A stretch of 64,000 bases of DNA. Origin: Pseudomonas sp. LD120. GTDB taxonomy: Bacteria; Pseudomonadota; Gammaproteobacteria; Pseudomonadales; Pseudomonadaceae. Below are positions 16,604 to 24,292 of the stretch, piece after piece. A program made the translations under genes and the position numbers. Position 1 is the first letter of the stretch; the number at the start of each line of letters is the position of its first letter. The stretch spans positions 744,001-808,000 of the forward strand of contig NZ_WVHL01000003.1 of the NCBI RefSeq assembly GCF_009861525.1. The letters are read 5' to 3'. The notes beneath the pieces were generated by a model that was not told the DNA's origin, made no database searches, and was given only the letters and a program-made list of their open reading frames with translations.

Positions 16604-18394
16604 TTAATTGACGGCGTCGGCGATGCGCTGTGGCACCGGGATCTGGATTTCCAGTAACTGCTGGGCGAAGGCCTTGCCTTGCGGGTCGATGCGCAGGCTG
16701 GCGACACCGCCGCCGCCCAGGGCGTTTTCCAGCAGGAAGTTGAGGCCATGAATGCCCGGCAGGTACCAGCGCTGCACGCGGCCGTGGACCGGGTCCAGCA
16801 CATGCCCCATCCATTCCGCCAGTACGGGCGGGCTCAGGGCTTCGGCGATCCATGGCAGGTAGTCGGGGTCGCGCGCCATGACCCCGATGTTGCTGTGATT
16901 GCCCTTGTCGCCGGAGCGCGCCACCGCCAGCTTGACCAGGGGCACGCTGGCATCGGCCCGTCCCCGGGGCACAGGCAGCGCATGGGCGATGGGCAGGGCG
17001 CCGGGGGCCAGAGGCTCGGTCCGGGGCAGGGCACAGGGATGCTGCTGGCCGGCAAAGTCGATGTGCAACGGGCAGGCTTCCTTGTCCAGCAGGAACGAGA
17101 ACAGACGGATGACCGGATAGACCGTGGGCCGTCCGCCGACAATTCCGGTCAGGCCCGGGGCCATGCCGGTGGCCGCCTGGGCAATTTCCCGGGAGAACAA
17201 CACCAGCGCCGCCTTGTGCGGGTGACGCACCGCCAGCTTGATCACCACTTCGCGGCTGTCCTGGCGGCGGCCGTGGGGACCGTAGGTGGCTTCGCTGCCC
17301 AGCAGCTCGATATTGACTTCGCTGTAGTCCGGCCAGCCACGCTCGCTGAACATTTCGCGGGTCTTGTCGATGATCGCCTGGCTGACCCGGCGTGCCTTGG
17401 CCACCGCATCGATCCCGGCCATCAGGCAACTGGCGGTGCAACGGAAGCCGTCCGGGTAGGTGGCGCTGACCTTGTACTGATGGCTGGGGGGCAGGCCCTT
17501 GGCGCCCTCGACCCTGACCTCATTCGGCGCTTGCTGATGCAGTTGCACCTCAGAGAAATCGCACACTACATCCGGAAGCAGGTAAGCCTGTGGATTGCCG
17601 ATTTCGTACAGCAGTTGTTCGCCAACCGTCAGCGGGCTGATCAGCCCGCCGCTGCCCGGCGCCTTGCTGACCACGAACCGGCCGTCGGCGCCGACTTCCA
17701 CGATGGGAAAGCCGATGTGCTCGTAGTCCGGCACGTCGCGCCAATCGGTGAAGTTGCCGCCGGTGCATTGGGCGCCGCATTCGATGATGTGCCCGGCCAG
17801 GGCGGCCTGGGCCAGGCGGTCGTAGTCCTGCCACGACCAGTTGAACTCGTGGACCAGGGCGGCGCTGACCACCGCGCTGTCGACGCCGCGCCCGGTGATC
17901 ACGATATCCGCCCCCAGGCCCAGGGCTTCGACGATGCCCGGGGCGCCAAGGTAGGCATTGATGGAGACGCACATCGGCGGCAGGGGCGCGCCGCTGAACA
18001 TCTCCTTGATCCCGGCGCCGGCCAGTTGCTTGAACTGTGGCTGCAGGTCGTCGCCCAGCAGCACGGCGATCTTCAGCGGCACCCCGGCCTGCTCGCAGGC
18101 GGCGCGCAAGGCATGGGCGCAGGCTTGGGGATTGACCCCGCCGGCATTGCTGATGACGCGGATCTTCTGTGCATGGATCGAGCCCAGCAAAGGAGTGAGC
18201 ACCTCGACGAAGTCCGTGGCGTAACCGGCGTTCGGGTCCTTCATGCGTGCCCCGGCCATGATCGACAGCGTGATCTCGGCCAGATAGTCGAACACCAGGT
18301 AGTCCAGGCGTGCGCCTTGCACCAGTTGCGCGGCGGCGCTGCTGGTGTCGCCCCAGAAGGCGCTGGCGCAGCCGATTCGTACAGTCTTGGTCAT
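16604..18394 (-). CDS. atuA: Acyclic terpene utilization protein AtuA (DUF1446)
   Basis: AtuA is the first gene of the operon and a 596-residue DUF1446-family protein. It is required for growth on citronellol in P. aeruginosa, although its reaction is not established. Recognisable stretches are [20 protein letters not shown] near the N-terminus, [36 protein letters not shown] and [16 protein letters not shown]-terminal domain from about 490 contains [22 protein letters not shown]. It faces atuR across 178 bases containing two operators. All six atu genes read as one unit. Confidence 0.93.
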   Translation of the reverse strand: MTKTVRIGCASAFWGDTSSAAAQLVQGARLDYLVFDYLAEITLSIMAGARMKDPNAGYATDFVEVLTPLLGSIHAQKIRVISNAGGVNPQACAHALRAACEQAGVPLKIAVLLGDDLQPQFKQLAGAGIKEMFSGAPLPPMCVSINAYLGAPGIVEALGLGADIVITGRGVDSAVVSAALVHEFNWSWQDYDRLAQAALAGHIIECGAQCTGGNFTDWRDVPDYEHIGFPIVEVGADGRFVVSKAPGSGGLISPLTVGEQLLYEIGNPQAYLLPDVVCDFSEVQLHQQAPNEVRVEGAKGLPPSHQYKVSATYPDGFRCTASCLMAGIDAVAKARRVSQAIIDKTREMFSERGWPDYSEVNIELLGSEATYGPHGRRQDSREVVIKLAVRHPHKAALVLFSREIAQAATGMAPGLTGIVGGRPTVYPVIRLFSFLLDKEACPLHIDFAGQQHPCALPRTEPLAPGALPIAHALPVPRGRADASVPLVKLAVARSGDKGNHSNIGVMARDPDYLPWIAEALSPPVLAEWMGHVLDPVHGRVQRWYLPGIHGLNFLLENALGGGGVASLRIDPQGKAFAQQLLEIQIPVPQRIADAVN

Positions 18395-18430
18395 GGCGGG
18401 GCTCTCGGAAAAAGAACTGCGAGGAGGCTA

Positions 18431-18446
18431 CCAAGCAAGCGCTTGG
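18431..18446. promoter_or_regulatory. Probable AtuR operator, site 1
   Basis: CCAAGCAAGCGCTTGG is an imperfect palindrome about 37 bases before the atuA start. It is the exact reverse complement of site 2. AtuR of P. aeruginosa is known to bind two inverted repeats in the atuR-atuA interval. Confidence 0.78.
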
Positions 18447-18475
18447 TTTGTAAATGGGTCAGTGGATTGTTCTGC

Positions 18476-18491
18476 CCAAGCGCTTGCTTGG
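18476..18491. promoter_or_regulatory. Probable AtuR operator, site 2
   Basis: CCAAGCGCTTGCTTGG lies 45 bases from site 1 and is its exact reverse complement, so two AtuR dimers would bind in mirror orientation between the divergent promoters. Confidence 0.78.
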
Positions 18492-18572
18492 TGATCCCGG
18501 GGAGCTTAAATTGCGCGCGCTACAGCCGGTTTCGGGCTGGGCTCTTGATGAAGTGACGCTAGGAGAACACCG

Positions 18573-19196
18573 GTGGACGAGCAAAAAGCCTTGCAGGTGG
18601 TACGCGAGCTGATTGCCAGCGGGCAAGTGACCGATCCCGACAGTGCCCGAGGCAAACTGTTGCAGACCGCCGCCCATCTGTTTCGCAATAAGGGCTACGA
18701 ACGCACCACGGTGCGCGATCTGGCCAGTGCGGTGGGCATCCAGTCCGGCAGCATCTTTCACCACTTCAAGAGCAAGGACGACATCCTACGGGCGGTGATG
18801 CAGGAAACCATCCACTACAACACCGCCCTGATGCGCGCCGAACTGGCCGAGGCTGGCAGCGTGCGCGAGCGTGTGCTGGCGCTGATCCGCTGCGAACTGC
18901 AATCGATCATGGGCGGCAGCGGCGAAGCCATGGCGGTGCTGGTCTATGAGTGGCGGTCGCTGTCCCCGGAGGGTCAGGCCGAGGTGCTGGCCCTGCGCGA
19001 CCTTTATGAACAGATCTGGCTCCAGGTGCTGGGTGAGGCCAAGGCCGCCGGATTCATCAAGGGCGATGTGTTCATTACCCGGCGCTTCCTGACCGGCGCG
19101 TTGTCCTGGACCACCACCTGGTTTCGAGCCGAGGGCAGCATGACTCTGGAGCAATTGGCCCAGGAGGCGCTGCTGCTTGTGCTCAAGGATCATTGA
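18573..19196 (+). CDS. atuR: TetR-family repressor AtuR
   Basis: This 207-residue repressor of the atu operon starts at GTG 18573, with AGGAG 7 bases upstream. The TetR helix-turn-helix is at about residues 26-72 (GKLLQTAAHLFRNKGYERTTVRDLASAVGI, then GSIFHHFKSKDDIL). An all-helical ligand domain follows, presumably sensing a terpenoyl-CoA intermediate. It is divergent from atuA across two mirror-image palindromes, which makes autoregulation likely. Identity is based on position and family, as in P. aeruginosa. Confidence 0.92.
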   Translation: MDEQKALQVVRELIASGQVTDPDSARGKLLQTAAHLFRNKGYERTTVRDLASAVGIQSGSIFHHFKSKDDILRAVMQETIHYNTALMRAELAEAGSVRERVLALIRCELQSIMGGSGEAMAVLVYEWRSLSPEGQAEVLALRDLYEQIWLQVLGEAKAAGFIKGDVFITRRFLTGALSWTTTWFRAEGSMTLEQLAQEALLLVLKDH

Positions 19197-19288
19197 GGTG
19201 TTGATTTAATCTTCATCACGACGTTGTCGAAGTGCCTGAATACGCCTAGCTTTACCCCATTCATTTTTAACTGAGGTGTGTTGCTTTG

Positions 19289-20083
19289 ATGTTTTTGCAG
19301 CGGCGGTCAGCCTTACTAATGCTCTCGCTGGTGCTGGCAACACTGTGGGTCTGTCCTGCCTCGTCAGCACAGGTGGTGCGGGTTGCCGCGGCGCATTTTC
19401 CACCGTACACCGTGCGTCCGGAAACCGGTGCCGATACCGGTTTGCTGCCGCAGTTGGTAGAAGCCCTCAACCAGTCTCAGGGTAAGTACCAGTTCGTCCT
19501 GGTGCCCACTTCGATTCCCCGGCGTTTTCGTGATTTCGAGCAGGGGCGGGTCGACTTGGCGATCTTCGAAAACCCCGATTGGGGCTGGCAGAACATTGCC
19601 CATACCAGCGTCGACATGGGGCTGGAGGACGCGGAGATTTTCGTTGCCCAGCGTCAACCCGGACGTGGCCAAGACTATTTCGCCGACTTTTCGGGTAAGC
19701 GTCTGGCGTTGTTCAGCGGTTATCACTACGCCTTCGCCCAGTTCAATGCCGACCCCAAATACCTGGCCGACACCTACAACGCCACCCTGACCTATTCCCA
19801 CGACAGCAACCTGCTGATGGTCCTGCGGGGCCGGGCGGATATTGCCCCGGTGACCCGTTCCTACCTCAGCGACTTTCTCGCTCGTAACCTTGAGAGCACC
19901 GACCAATTGCTAGTGTCCCAGCGCATCGATCAGGTCTATCACCACTACACACTGATCCGTCCCAAGGCGCCAATCAGTGCGAACGACTTTGCCGGACTGC
20001 TGCAAAAACTGCGGGATAACGGCCAGATGCTGAAAATCTTCGATCCCTACCGCATCGTCGTGATGCCCGTGCCTCACGCTTGA
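19289..20083 (+). CDS. Periplasmic solute-binding protein family 3 (transporter-like)
   Basis: This 264-residue SBP_bac_3 protein begins with a signal peptide: basic MFLQRRSALL, a hydrophobic core, then ASSAQVV with cleavage near residue 27. The mature part starts VRVAAAHFPPYTVRPETG and contains FEQGRVDLAIFENPDWGWQ and MVLRGRADIAPVTRSYL, typical of polar amino-acid binding folds. No permease or ATPase genes adjoin it, as with the many orphan Pseudomonas members whose role is unknown. It follows atuR by about 90 bases. The start is ATG 19289; an in-frame TTG lies one codon upstream. Confidence 0.85.
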   Translation: MFLQRRSALLMLSLVLATLWVCPASSAQVVRVAAAHFPPYTVRPETGADTGLLPQLVEALNQSQGKYQFVLVPTSIPRRFRDFEQGRVDLAIFENPDWGWQNIAHTSVDMGLEDAEIFVAQRQPGRGQDYFADFSGKRLALFSGYHYAFAQFNADPKYLADTYNATLTYSHDSNLLMVLRGRADIAPVTRSYLSDFLARNLESTDQLLVSQRIDQVYHHYTLIRPKAPISANDFAGLLQKLRDNGQMLKIFDPYRIVVMPVPHA

Positions 20084-20565
20084 GACCCGGATTCCGCGAT
20101 CCCGTTTCCGCGGGCTGAGAAATGAGGCTGCTGTGCTGCCCAAGCCTCGCCAAGGAGGGCTCCAAGAGCTGGCTTGTTGATCGCGGTCACTCGCTCAGTA
20201 GTTAACGGACTGCCGACCTCACTTCCACATCCGGATCGCTGAGTTTGCAGCCATCCAGGCAGACTGCCTGATCATTTCGAGGGTACGAGGCGCTGGAAGG
20301 CGTTGGGTCATCTCTCGAACTTCCCCTACAAAACCAAGCGAAGCAACTCCGCTCTTCAGCGGCATCGCCTTACGCCTTTGCGCCAGGAGCCTGGGTGGGT
20401 GGTTTTTGTCAGGTCGCCAGGGCATCAATCGCTAATGTCGCATAGGTCGTCAGTTGGTACCGAGGGCTGACAGATGCACGCTTGATTTGAGATCGCTCTC
20501 ATATAAATGACGTAAGTACTTTGCTAGCGTTCCGGTCGCTCTTTCATCAGCTTAAGGACAAGCTT
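20084..20565. other. Intergenic stretch before vgrG without a convincing gene
   Basis: About 480 bases. A minus-strand 69-codon ORF (20219-20428) has no ribosome site. Its translation has the look of a recurrent Pseudomonas junk ORF (EVREMTQRLPAPRT), so the stretch may be a degenerate repeat. No terminator or promoter stands out except AAGGAC before the vgrG ATG. Confidence 0.35.
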
Positions 20566-22644
20566 ATGTTCGCGCCGGCCGACTCCGCGCAGTTCGAACT
20601 GTTGATTCCCTCCGTCCGCAATGATTTCAAAGTGCTGGCCTTTGCGGGCGTCGAGGCGATCAGCGCTTTGTATGCAATCCACGTCGAATTGCTCAGCGAA
20701 CACCCCGATTTCGATTTGCAAAGCCTGCTCTGTCAGCCCGCGTTTCTGCGCTTCGGCCTTGAGGGCGAGGGCCTGCATGGCCGCATCGAAGAGGTCAAGG
20801 TGGGGGAATCCGGTAAGCGCCTGACCCATTACCACCTGACCCTGGTGCCAGCGCTGCATTACCTGCAGTTTCGTCACAACCAGCGGATTTTCCAGCACCT
20901 GACGGTGCCGCAGATCGTGGCTCAAGTGCTCCAGGAACACGGCATTTTGCCGGATGTGTTCACCTTTCATGTCGACAATGCCCCGCAGCGCGAGTACTGC
21001 ACCCAATACGCTGAAAGCGATTTTGAGTTCATCCAGCGCCTGTGCGCCGAGGAAGGCATCGCCTGGCATCACCAGCACTCGGTTGAAGATCACCTGCTGG
21101 TGTTCAGCGAGGATCAAACCTGGTTCCCCAAGCTCGGCGTCACGCCCTATCAACCCGGCAGTGGCAACGTCGCCGATCACCCGGTGATCAGGCGTTTTTC
21201 TCAGCGTTTCAGCACCCGCACCAACCAGGTCACACGCCGCGATTACGACCTGGAACGGCCCAACCGCCTGCTGGAAAGCCGCTACCGGGTCGAGTCGGGC
21301 CCGCCGCTTGAGGACTATCGCTACCCCGCGCCTTTGCCCACCGAGGCCCGTGGTAAAAAACTCGCCCAGCGTGCCCTGGAAAGTCATCGCGTCGACTACC
21401 AGTTGGTCGAGGGTGAGAGTGATCAGCCGACCCTGCGCAGCGGCCACTTCTTCACCTTGGCCGAGCACCCGCGCCAAGCCTGCAATGATTTGTGGCTGTT
21501 GCTCAGTGTTCATCACACAGGCAAGCAGCCTCAGGTACTCGAAGAAGTGATGAGCCCCGACACCTCTGAAGCGGGGTTCACCCAGGGCTACCGCAACCAC
21601 TTCAGCGCGATTCCCTGGGACAGGCTTTATCGCCCGCCTTTGCCGGCTCGCAAACCCGTGCTGGTCAGCCAGACCGCGCGGGTCACGGGGCCCGTGGGCG
21701 AGGATATTTTCTGTGATGCTCACGGTAGGGTCCGCGTCGAACTGCCCTGGGACCGAGCGGAGCTCAACAGCGAAAAAAGCAGCTGCTGGTTGCGGGTTTC
21801 ATCCAGCTGGGCCGGGGACCGTTTTGGTGCGGTGAGCATTCCCCGGATCGGCATGGAAGTGGTGGTGACCTACCTAGAAGGCGATCCCGATCAGCCCTTG
21901 ATCACCGGTTGTGTGGTCAACAAGGCGACCCCGGCGCCTTACCCATTACCGGCGAACAACAGCAAGACCGTGCTGCGCAGCCACAGCACGCCCCACAGCG
22001 GCGGCTACAACGAACTGATGATCGAAGACCGCACTGGGCAGGAGAAAATCTTCCTGCGGGCGCAGCGTGATCTCGAACAACTGATCCTCAACGACAGCGA
22101 TACCCGCATCGGCCACTCGCGCCGTGAGCAGATCACCCAGGACAGCCACAGCCTGATCGGCAACGACCGTTCCGAGCAGGTCGATGGCAACAGCTCAAGC
22201 CTGATCCAGGGCGATGAAACCCACACCACCCAAGGCATCCGCAACACCGTGATTGTCGGTGACGAGCGGCTCTCCCTCAGCGGCAACGCCAGCACCACCG
22301 TGGCGGGAACTTGGGTGATCCAGGCCGGCAGCCAGGCTCGGGTCAACGCCGCTAACGTGGTGATCGATGCCGGCATGAGCCTGACCCTCCAGGCGGGTGG
22401 GCAGCATATTGTCATCAACTCGGGGGGGATTTTCAGCAGCGTGCCGATTGTCGTCGGGGGCGCGCCGTTGGCGGGTGTTCAACCGCTGCAAAGTGTCCAG
22501 GCACAGGCTCTGTTGGCACACCCCATGATCGCCCCGACCTTGCCTGCGCTGATGGCGGCGACCAAGGTTCAGGACATCGACTTCTGCCCGATCTGCGAGG
22601 CTTGTAGAGATGGCCTTTGCCTGCCTGTTGGGGTGACCTCATGA
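20566..22644 (+). CDS. vgrG: Type VI secretion spike protein VgrG
   Basis: This 692-residue trimeric spike protein tips the T6SS tube and carries effectors. Order: gp27-like base (1-~370; FELLIPSVRNDFKVLAF, ESDFEFIQRLCAEEGI), OB/gp5 domain (~385-470; HGRVRVELPWDR, SSCWLRVSSSWAGDRFG, PRIGMEVVVTYLEGDPDQPLITG) and the beta-helix needle (~490-640; LNDSDTRIGHSRREQI repeats). A C-terminal extension of about 50 residues ends with a Cys-x2-Cys-x2-Cys-x4-Cys cluster. AAGGAC precedes the ATG at 20566. The stop overlaps the next gene as ATGA. No core T6SS genes are present, so this is an orphan vgrG island using a sheath encoded elsewhere. Confidence 0.95.
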   Translation: MFAPADSAQFELLIPSVRNDFKVLAFAGVEAISALYAIHVELLSEHPDFDLQSLLCQPAFLRFGLEGEGLHGRIEEVKVGESGKRLTHYHLTLVPALHYLQFRHNQRIFQHLTVPQIVAQVLQEHGILPDVFTFHVDNAPQREYCTQYAESDFEFIQRLCAEEGIAWHHQHSVEDHLLVFSEDQTWFPKLGVTPYQPGSGNVADHPVIRRFSQRFSTRTNQVTRRDYDLERPNRLLESRYRVESGPPLEDYRYPAPLPTEARGKKLAQRALESHRVDYQLVEGESDQPTLRSGHFFTLAEHPRQACNDLWLLLSVHHTGKQPQVLEEVMSPDTSEAGFTQGYRNHFSAIPWDRLYRPPLPARKPVLVSQTARVTGPVGEDIFCDAHGRVRVELPWDRAELNSEKSSCWLRVSSSWAGDRFGAVSIPRIGMEVVVTYLEGDPDQPLITGCVVNKATPAPYPLPANNSKTVLRSHSTPHSGGYNELMIEDRTGQEKIFLRAQRDLEQLILNDSDTRIGHSRREQITQDSHSLIGNDRSEQVDGNSSSLIQGDETHTTQGIRNTVIVGDERLSLSGNASTTVAGTWVIQAGSQARVNAANVVIDAGMSLTLQAGGQHIVINSGGIFSSVPIVVGGAPLAGVQPLQSVQAQALLAHPMIAPTLPALMAATKVQDIDFCPICEACRDGLCLPVGVTS

Positions 22645-23327
22645 TGGTCGTGGCCCCGGGTCAATGGATGACCGAACAGCTGAAATCCGGCCATTCACTG
22701 TGCTTGATTCTGGACTCCGAAGACGCAACAGACACCCGCCAGGCACTGTTGAAACATCGCGACTCGCAGCGGTATCGCAGCGTGTACAGCGAGACTCAGG
22801 TTGCCGACTTGGCCGACTCAGGGCCGTTCATATTCCTCATCGACAACCTCCATGACGAAGTCCTCAAATCGCTGCTCAAGGTTCCTGAGCGAAATTGGGG
22901 CTGGTTAGCGAGCATTCGCCAAGGTGATCTGTCCGCGCTGACCCGGCATTGGCGCGAGCGCCTGATCATGGGGGAGCGCCCCAACCAGGCGCTGTACCGC
23001 TTTCATGACAATCGGGTTTTGACCCGTGCTCTGGGGCATATCGCCCAAGAAGCACGTCCTGAGTACCTGGGGCCTGCGATCAGTGTGTGCTACTGGCAGG
23101 GTACGCATTGGGCAGTTGTCCATAATCCGGCTCCCGGCCACTACCCGACTCTGGCCGATCCTGCATGGCTGAACGTCCCTGCACCGCAGGGGCAGGCGAT
23201 GAACATTCTTCATTGCAACCTCTACCGATATTTGTGGGCGCAACGCAGCGACGATCTGCTTGCGCTCAGCCAACGGCAAGACCCAAAGCTATGGCTGACC
23301 GAGCAGTTGGCGCAGGCCCGGCAATAG
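22641..23327 (+). CDS. DUF4123 T6SS effector adaptor (Tap/TEC)
   Basis: This 228-residue DUF4123 protein belongs to a family of chaperones that load a specific effector on the cognate VgrG tip. It starts by ATGA overlap with vgrG. Typical features are LILDSEDATDTRQALLKHR near the N-terminus, GPFIFLIDN at about residue 60, WGWLASIRQGDLSALTRHWRERL and FHDNRVLTRAL. It is followed by the lipoprotein and lipase genes, so the lipase is the probable client. Cytoplasmic; no signal sequence. Confidence 0.88.
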   Translation: MMVVAPGQWMTEQLKSGHSLCLILDSEDATDTRQALLKHRDSQRYRSVYSETQVADLADSGPFIFLIDNLHDEVLKSLLKVPERNWGWLASIRQGDLSALTRHWRERLIMGERPNQALYRFHDNRVLTRALGHIAQEARPEYLGPAISVCYWQGTHWAVVHNPAPGHYPTLADPAWLNVPAPQGQAMNILHCNLYRYLWAQRSDDLLALSQRQDPKLWLTEQLAQARQ

Positions 23328-23491
23328 GGCTGGCTGGCACCTGAGCAAGTGCATTTCCTGGTTCTGCAAAACGTGAACCAGGCTGAGCCGCCCCTCATAA
23401 GAAACTGGCAGCCTCGGTCCGATGAAACACCTTTGGCTCACTTCGAGCGTCTTTTTAATGAGGCGAAATTCTGGTCAGGAGAGGGATCTGT

Positions 23492-24280
23492 ATGACGCAC
23501 CTGCGACGCTTCACTCCCCACGCTCGGCGAGCCTTGCTAGTCAGCATGCTGCTGTCGGTGACGGGTTGCTCGATGGCACCGACCGAGAGTTTTACCTTTC
23601 AGGCTGAGTTGCCGGAGCACTTTTTCGTCGATGGCACGGCGTATTACGTTCCGGCCCCGGGGGAGGTCTGCAGGGCGCCCTCTGGCGAGGAGCGGCGAGG
23701 GCCCGGGCGTCGTTATTTTCCCAGGACTGCGCAGGTTGATTTCAAGGTACCGCTGACCGACACGGAACACGGCTGCTCGATGGTGCTGAAACGATTGGAG
23801 TTGGGCATTGAAGGGCAATGGGGAAAACGCGAGTTGGACATGAGCCTGCAGTCTGCCGCGCTGTCGATCGACGATGAGCCAACAGCAACGACGCTCGCGC
23901 TACCGACTTCACAGCCCTTGGTTTTTCAGCGGCAGTGCCAATGGTTGTTTCGCACCGTGGGATCGAAACGCGTCATCAGGAAAATCCTGAAATGCCGAGC
24001 GCAGGACACCAATGGCACGGTGCAAAAAAGCCGGGTGGGTAAAACTTTGCCGCGTAATCAGTTAGCGGGTAAGACCGTGAAGTTGGTAATTAGTGTCGCG
24101 GATAAGGAAAAGCCATATTACAAGGGGTGGTGGCTCGAGACTCCTGATGGCTGGAGGGCTTGCACTGGTTTGTGGGGAACCAATAACGAAGAACCCTGCG
24201 TCAAACCTTATAAGTTCATTAAATTCTTCAAAATGCCCGATGGCCGTGACTGCACCGTGTACCCCAACTGCACTGAATAA
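23492..24280 (+). CDS. Lipoprotein, probable immunity protein of the lipase effector
   Basis: This 262-residue protein has a type II signal peptide: basic HLRRFTPHARR, a hydrophobic core, and lipobox VTGC with lipidated Cys26 followed by Ser, which predicts the outer-membrane inner leaflet. AGGAGAGGGAT precedes the ATG. The remainder is Cys-rich and unrecognised, ending GRDCTVYPNCTE. Placement between the DUF4123 adaptor and the lipase, plus periplasmic targeting, fits an immunity protein against a periplasm-delivered phospholipase; immunity proteins of Tle effectors are often lipoproteins. The function is inferred from context only. Confidence 0.7.
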   Translation: MTHLRRFTPHARRALLVSMLLSVTGCSMAPTESFTFQAELPEHFFVDGTAYYVPAPGEVCRAPSGEERRGPGRRYFPRTAQVDFKVPLTDTEHGCSMVLKRLELGIEGQWGKRELDMSLQSAALSIDDEPTATTLALPTSQPLVFQRQCQWLFRTVGSKRVIRKILKCRAQDTNGTVQKSRVGKTLPRNQLAGKTVKLVISVADKEKPYYKGWWLETPDGWRACTGLWGTNNEEPCVKPYKFIKFFKMPDGRDCTVYPNCTE

Positions 24281-24292
24281 GGACATCAATCG

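Noticed and set aside
13055..16657. Plus-strand open frame of 1200 codons
   Set aside because: Antisense to atuDCB; composition rich in Gln, His and Ala typical of GC-rich shadow frames, with no domain and no ribosome site.
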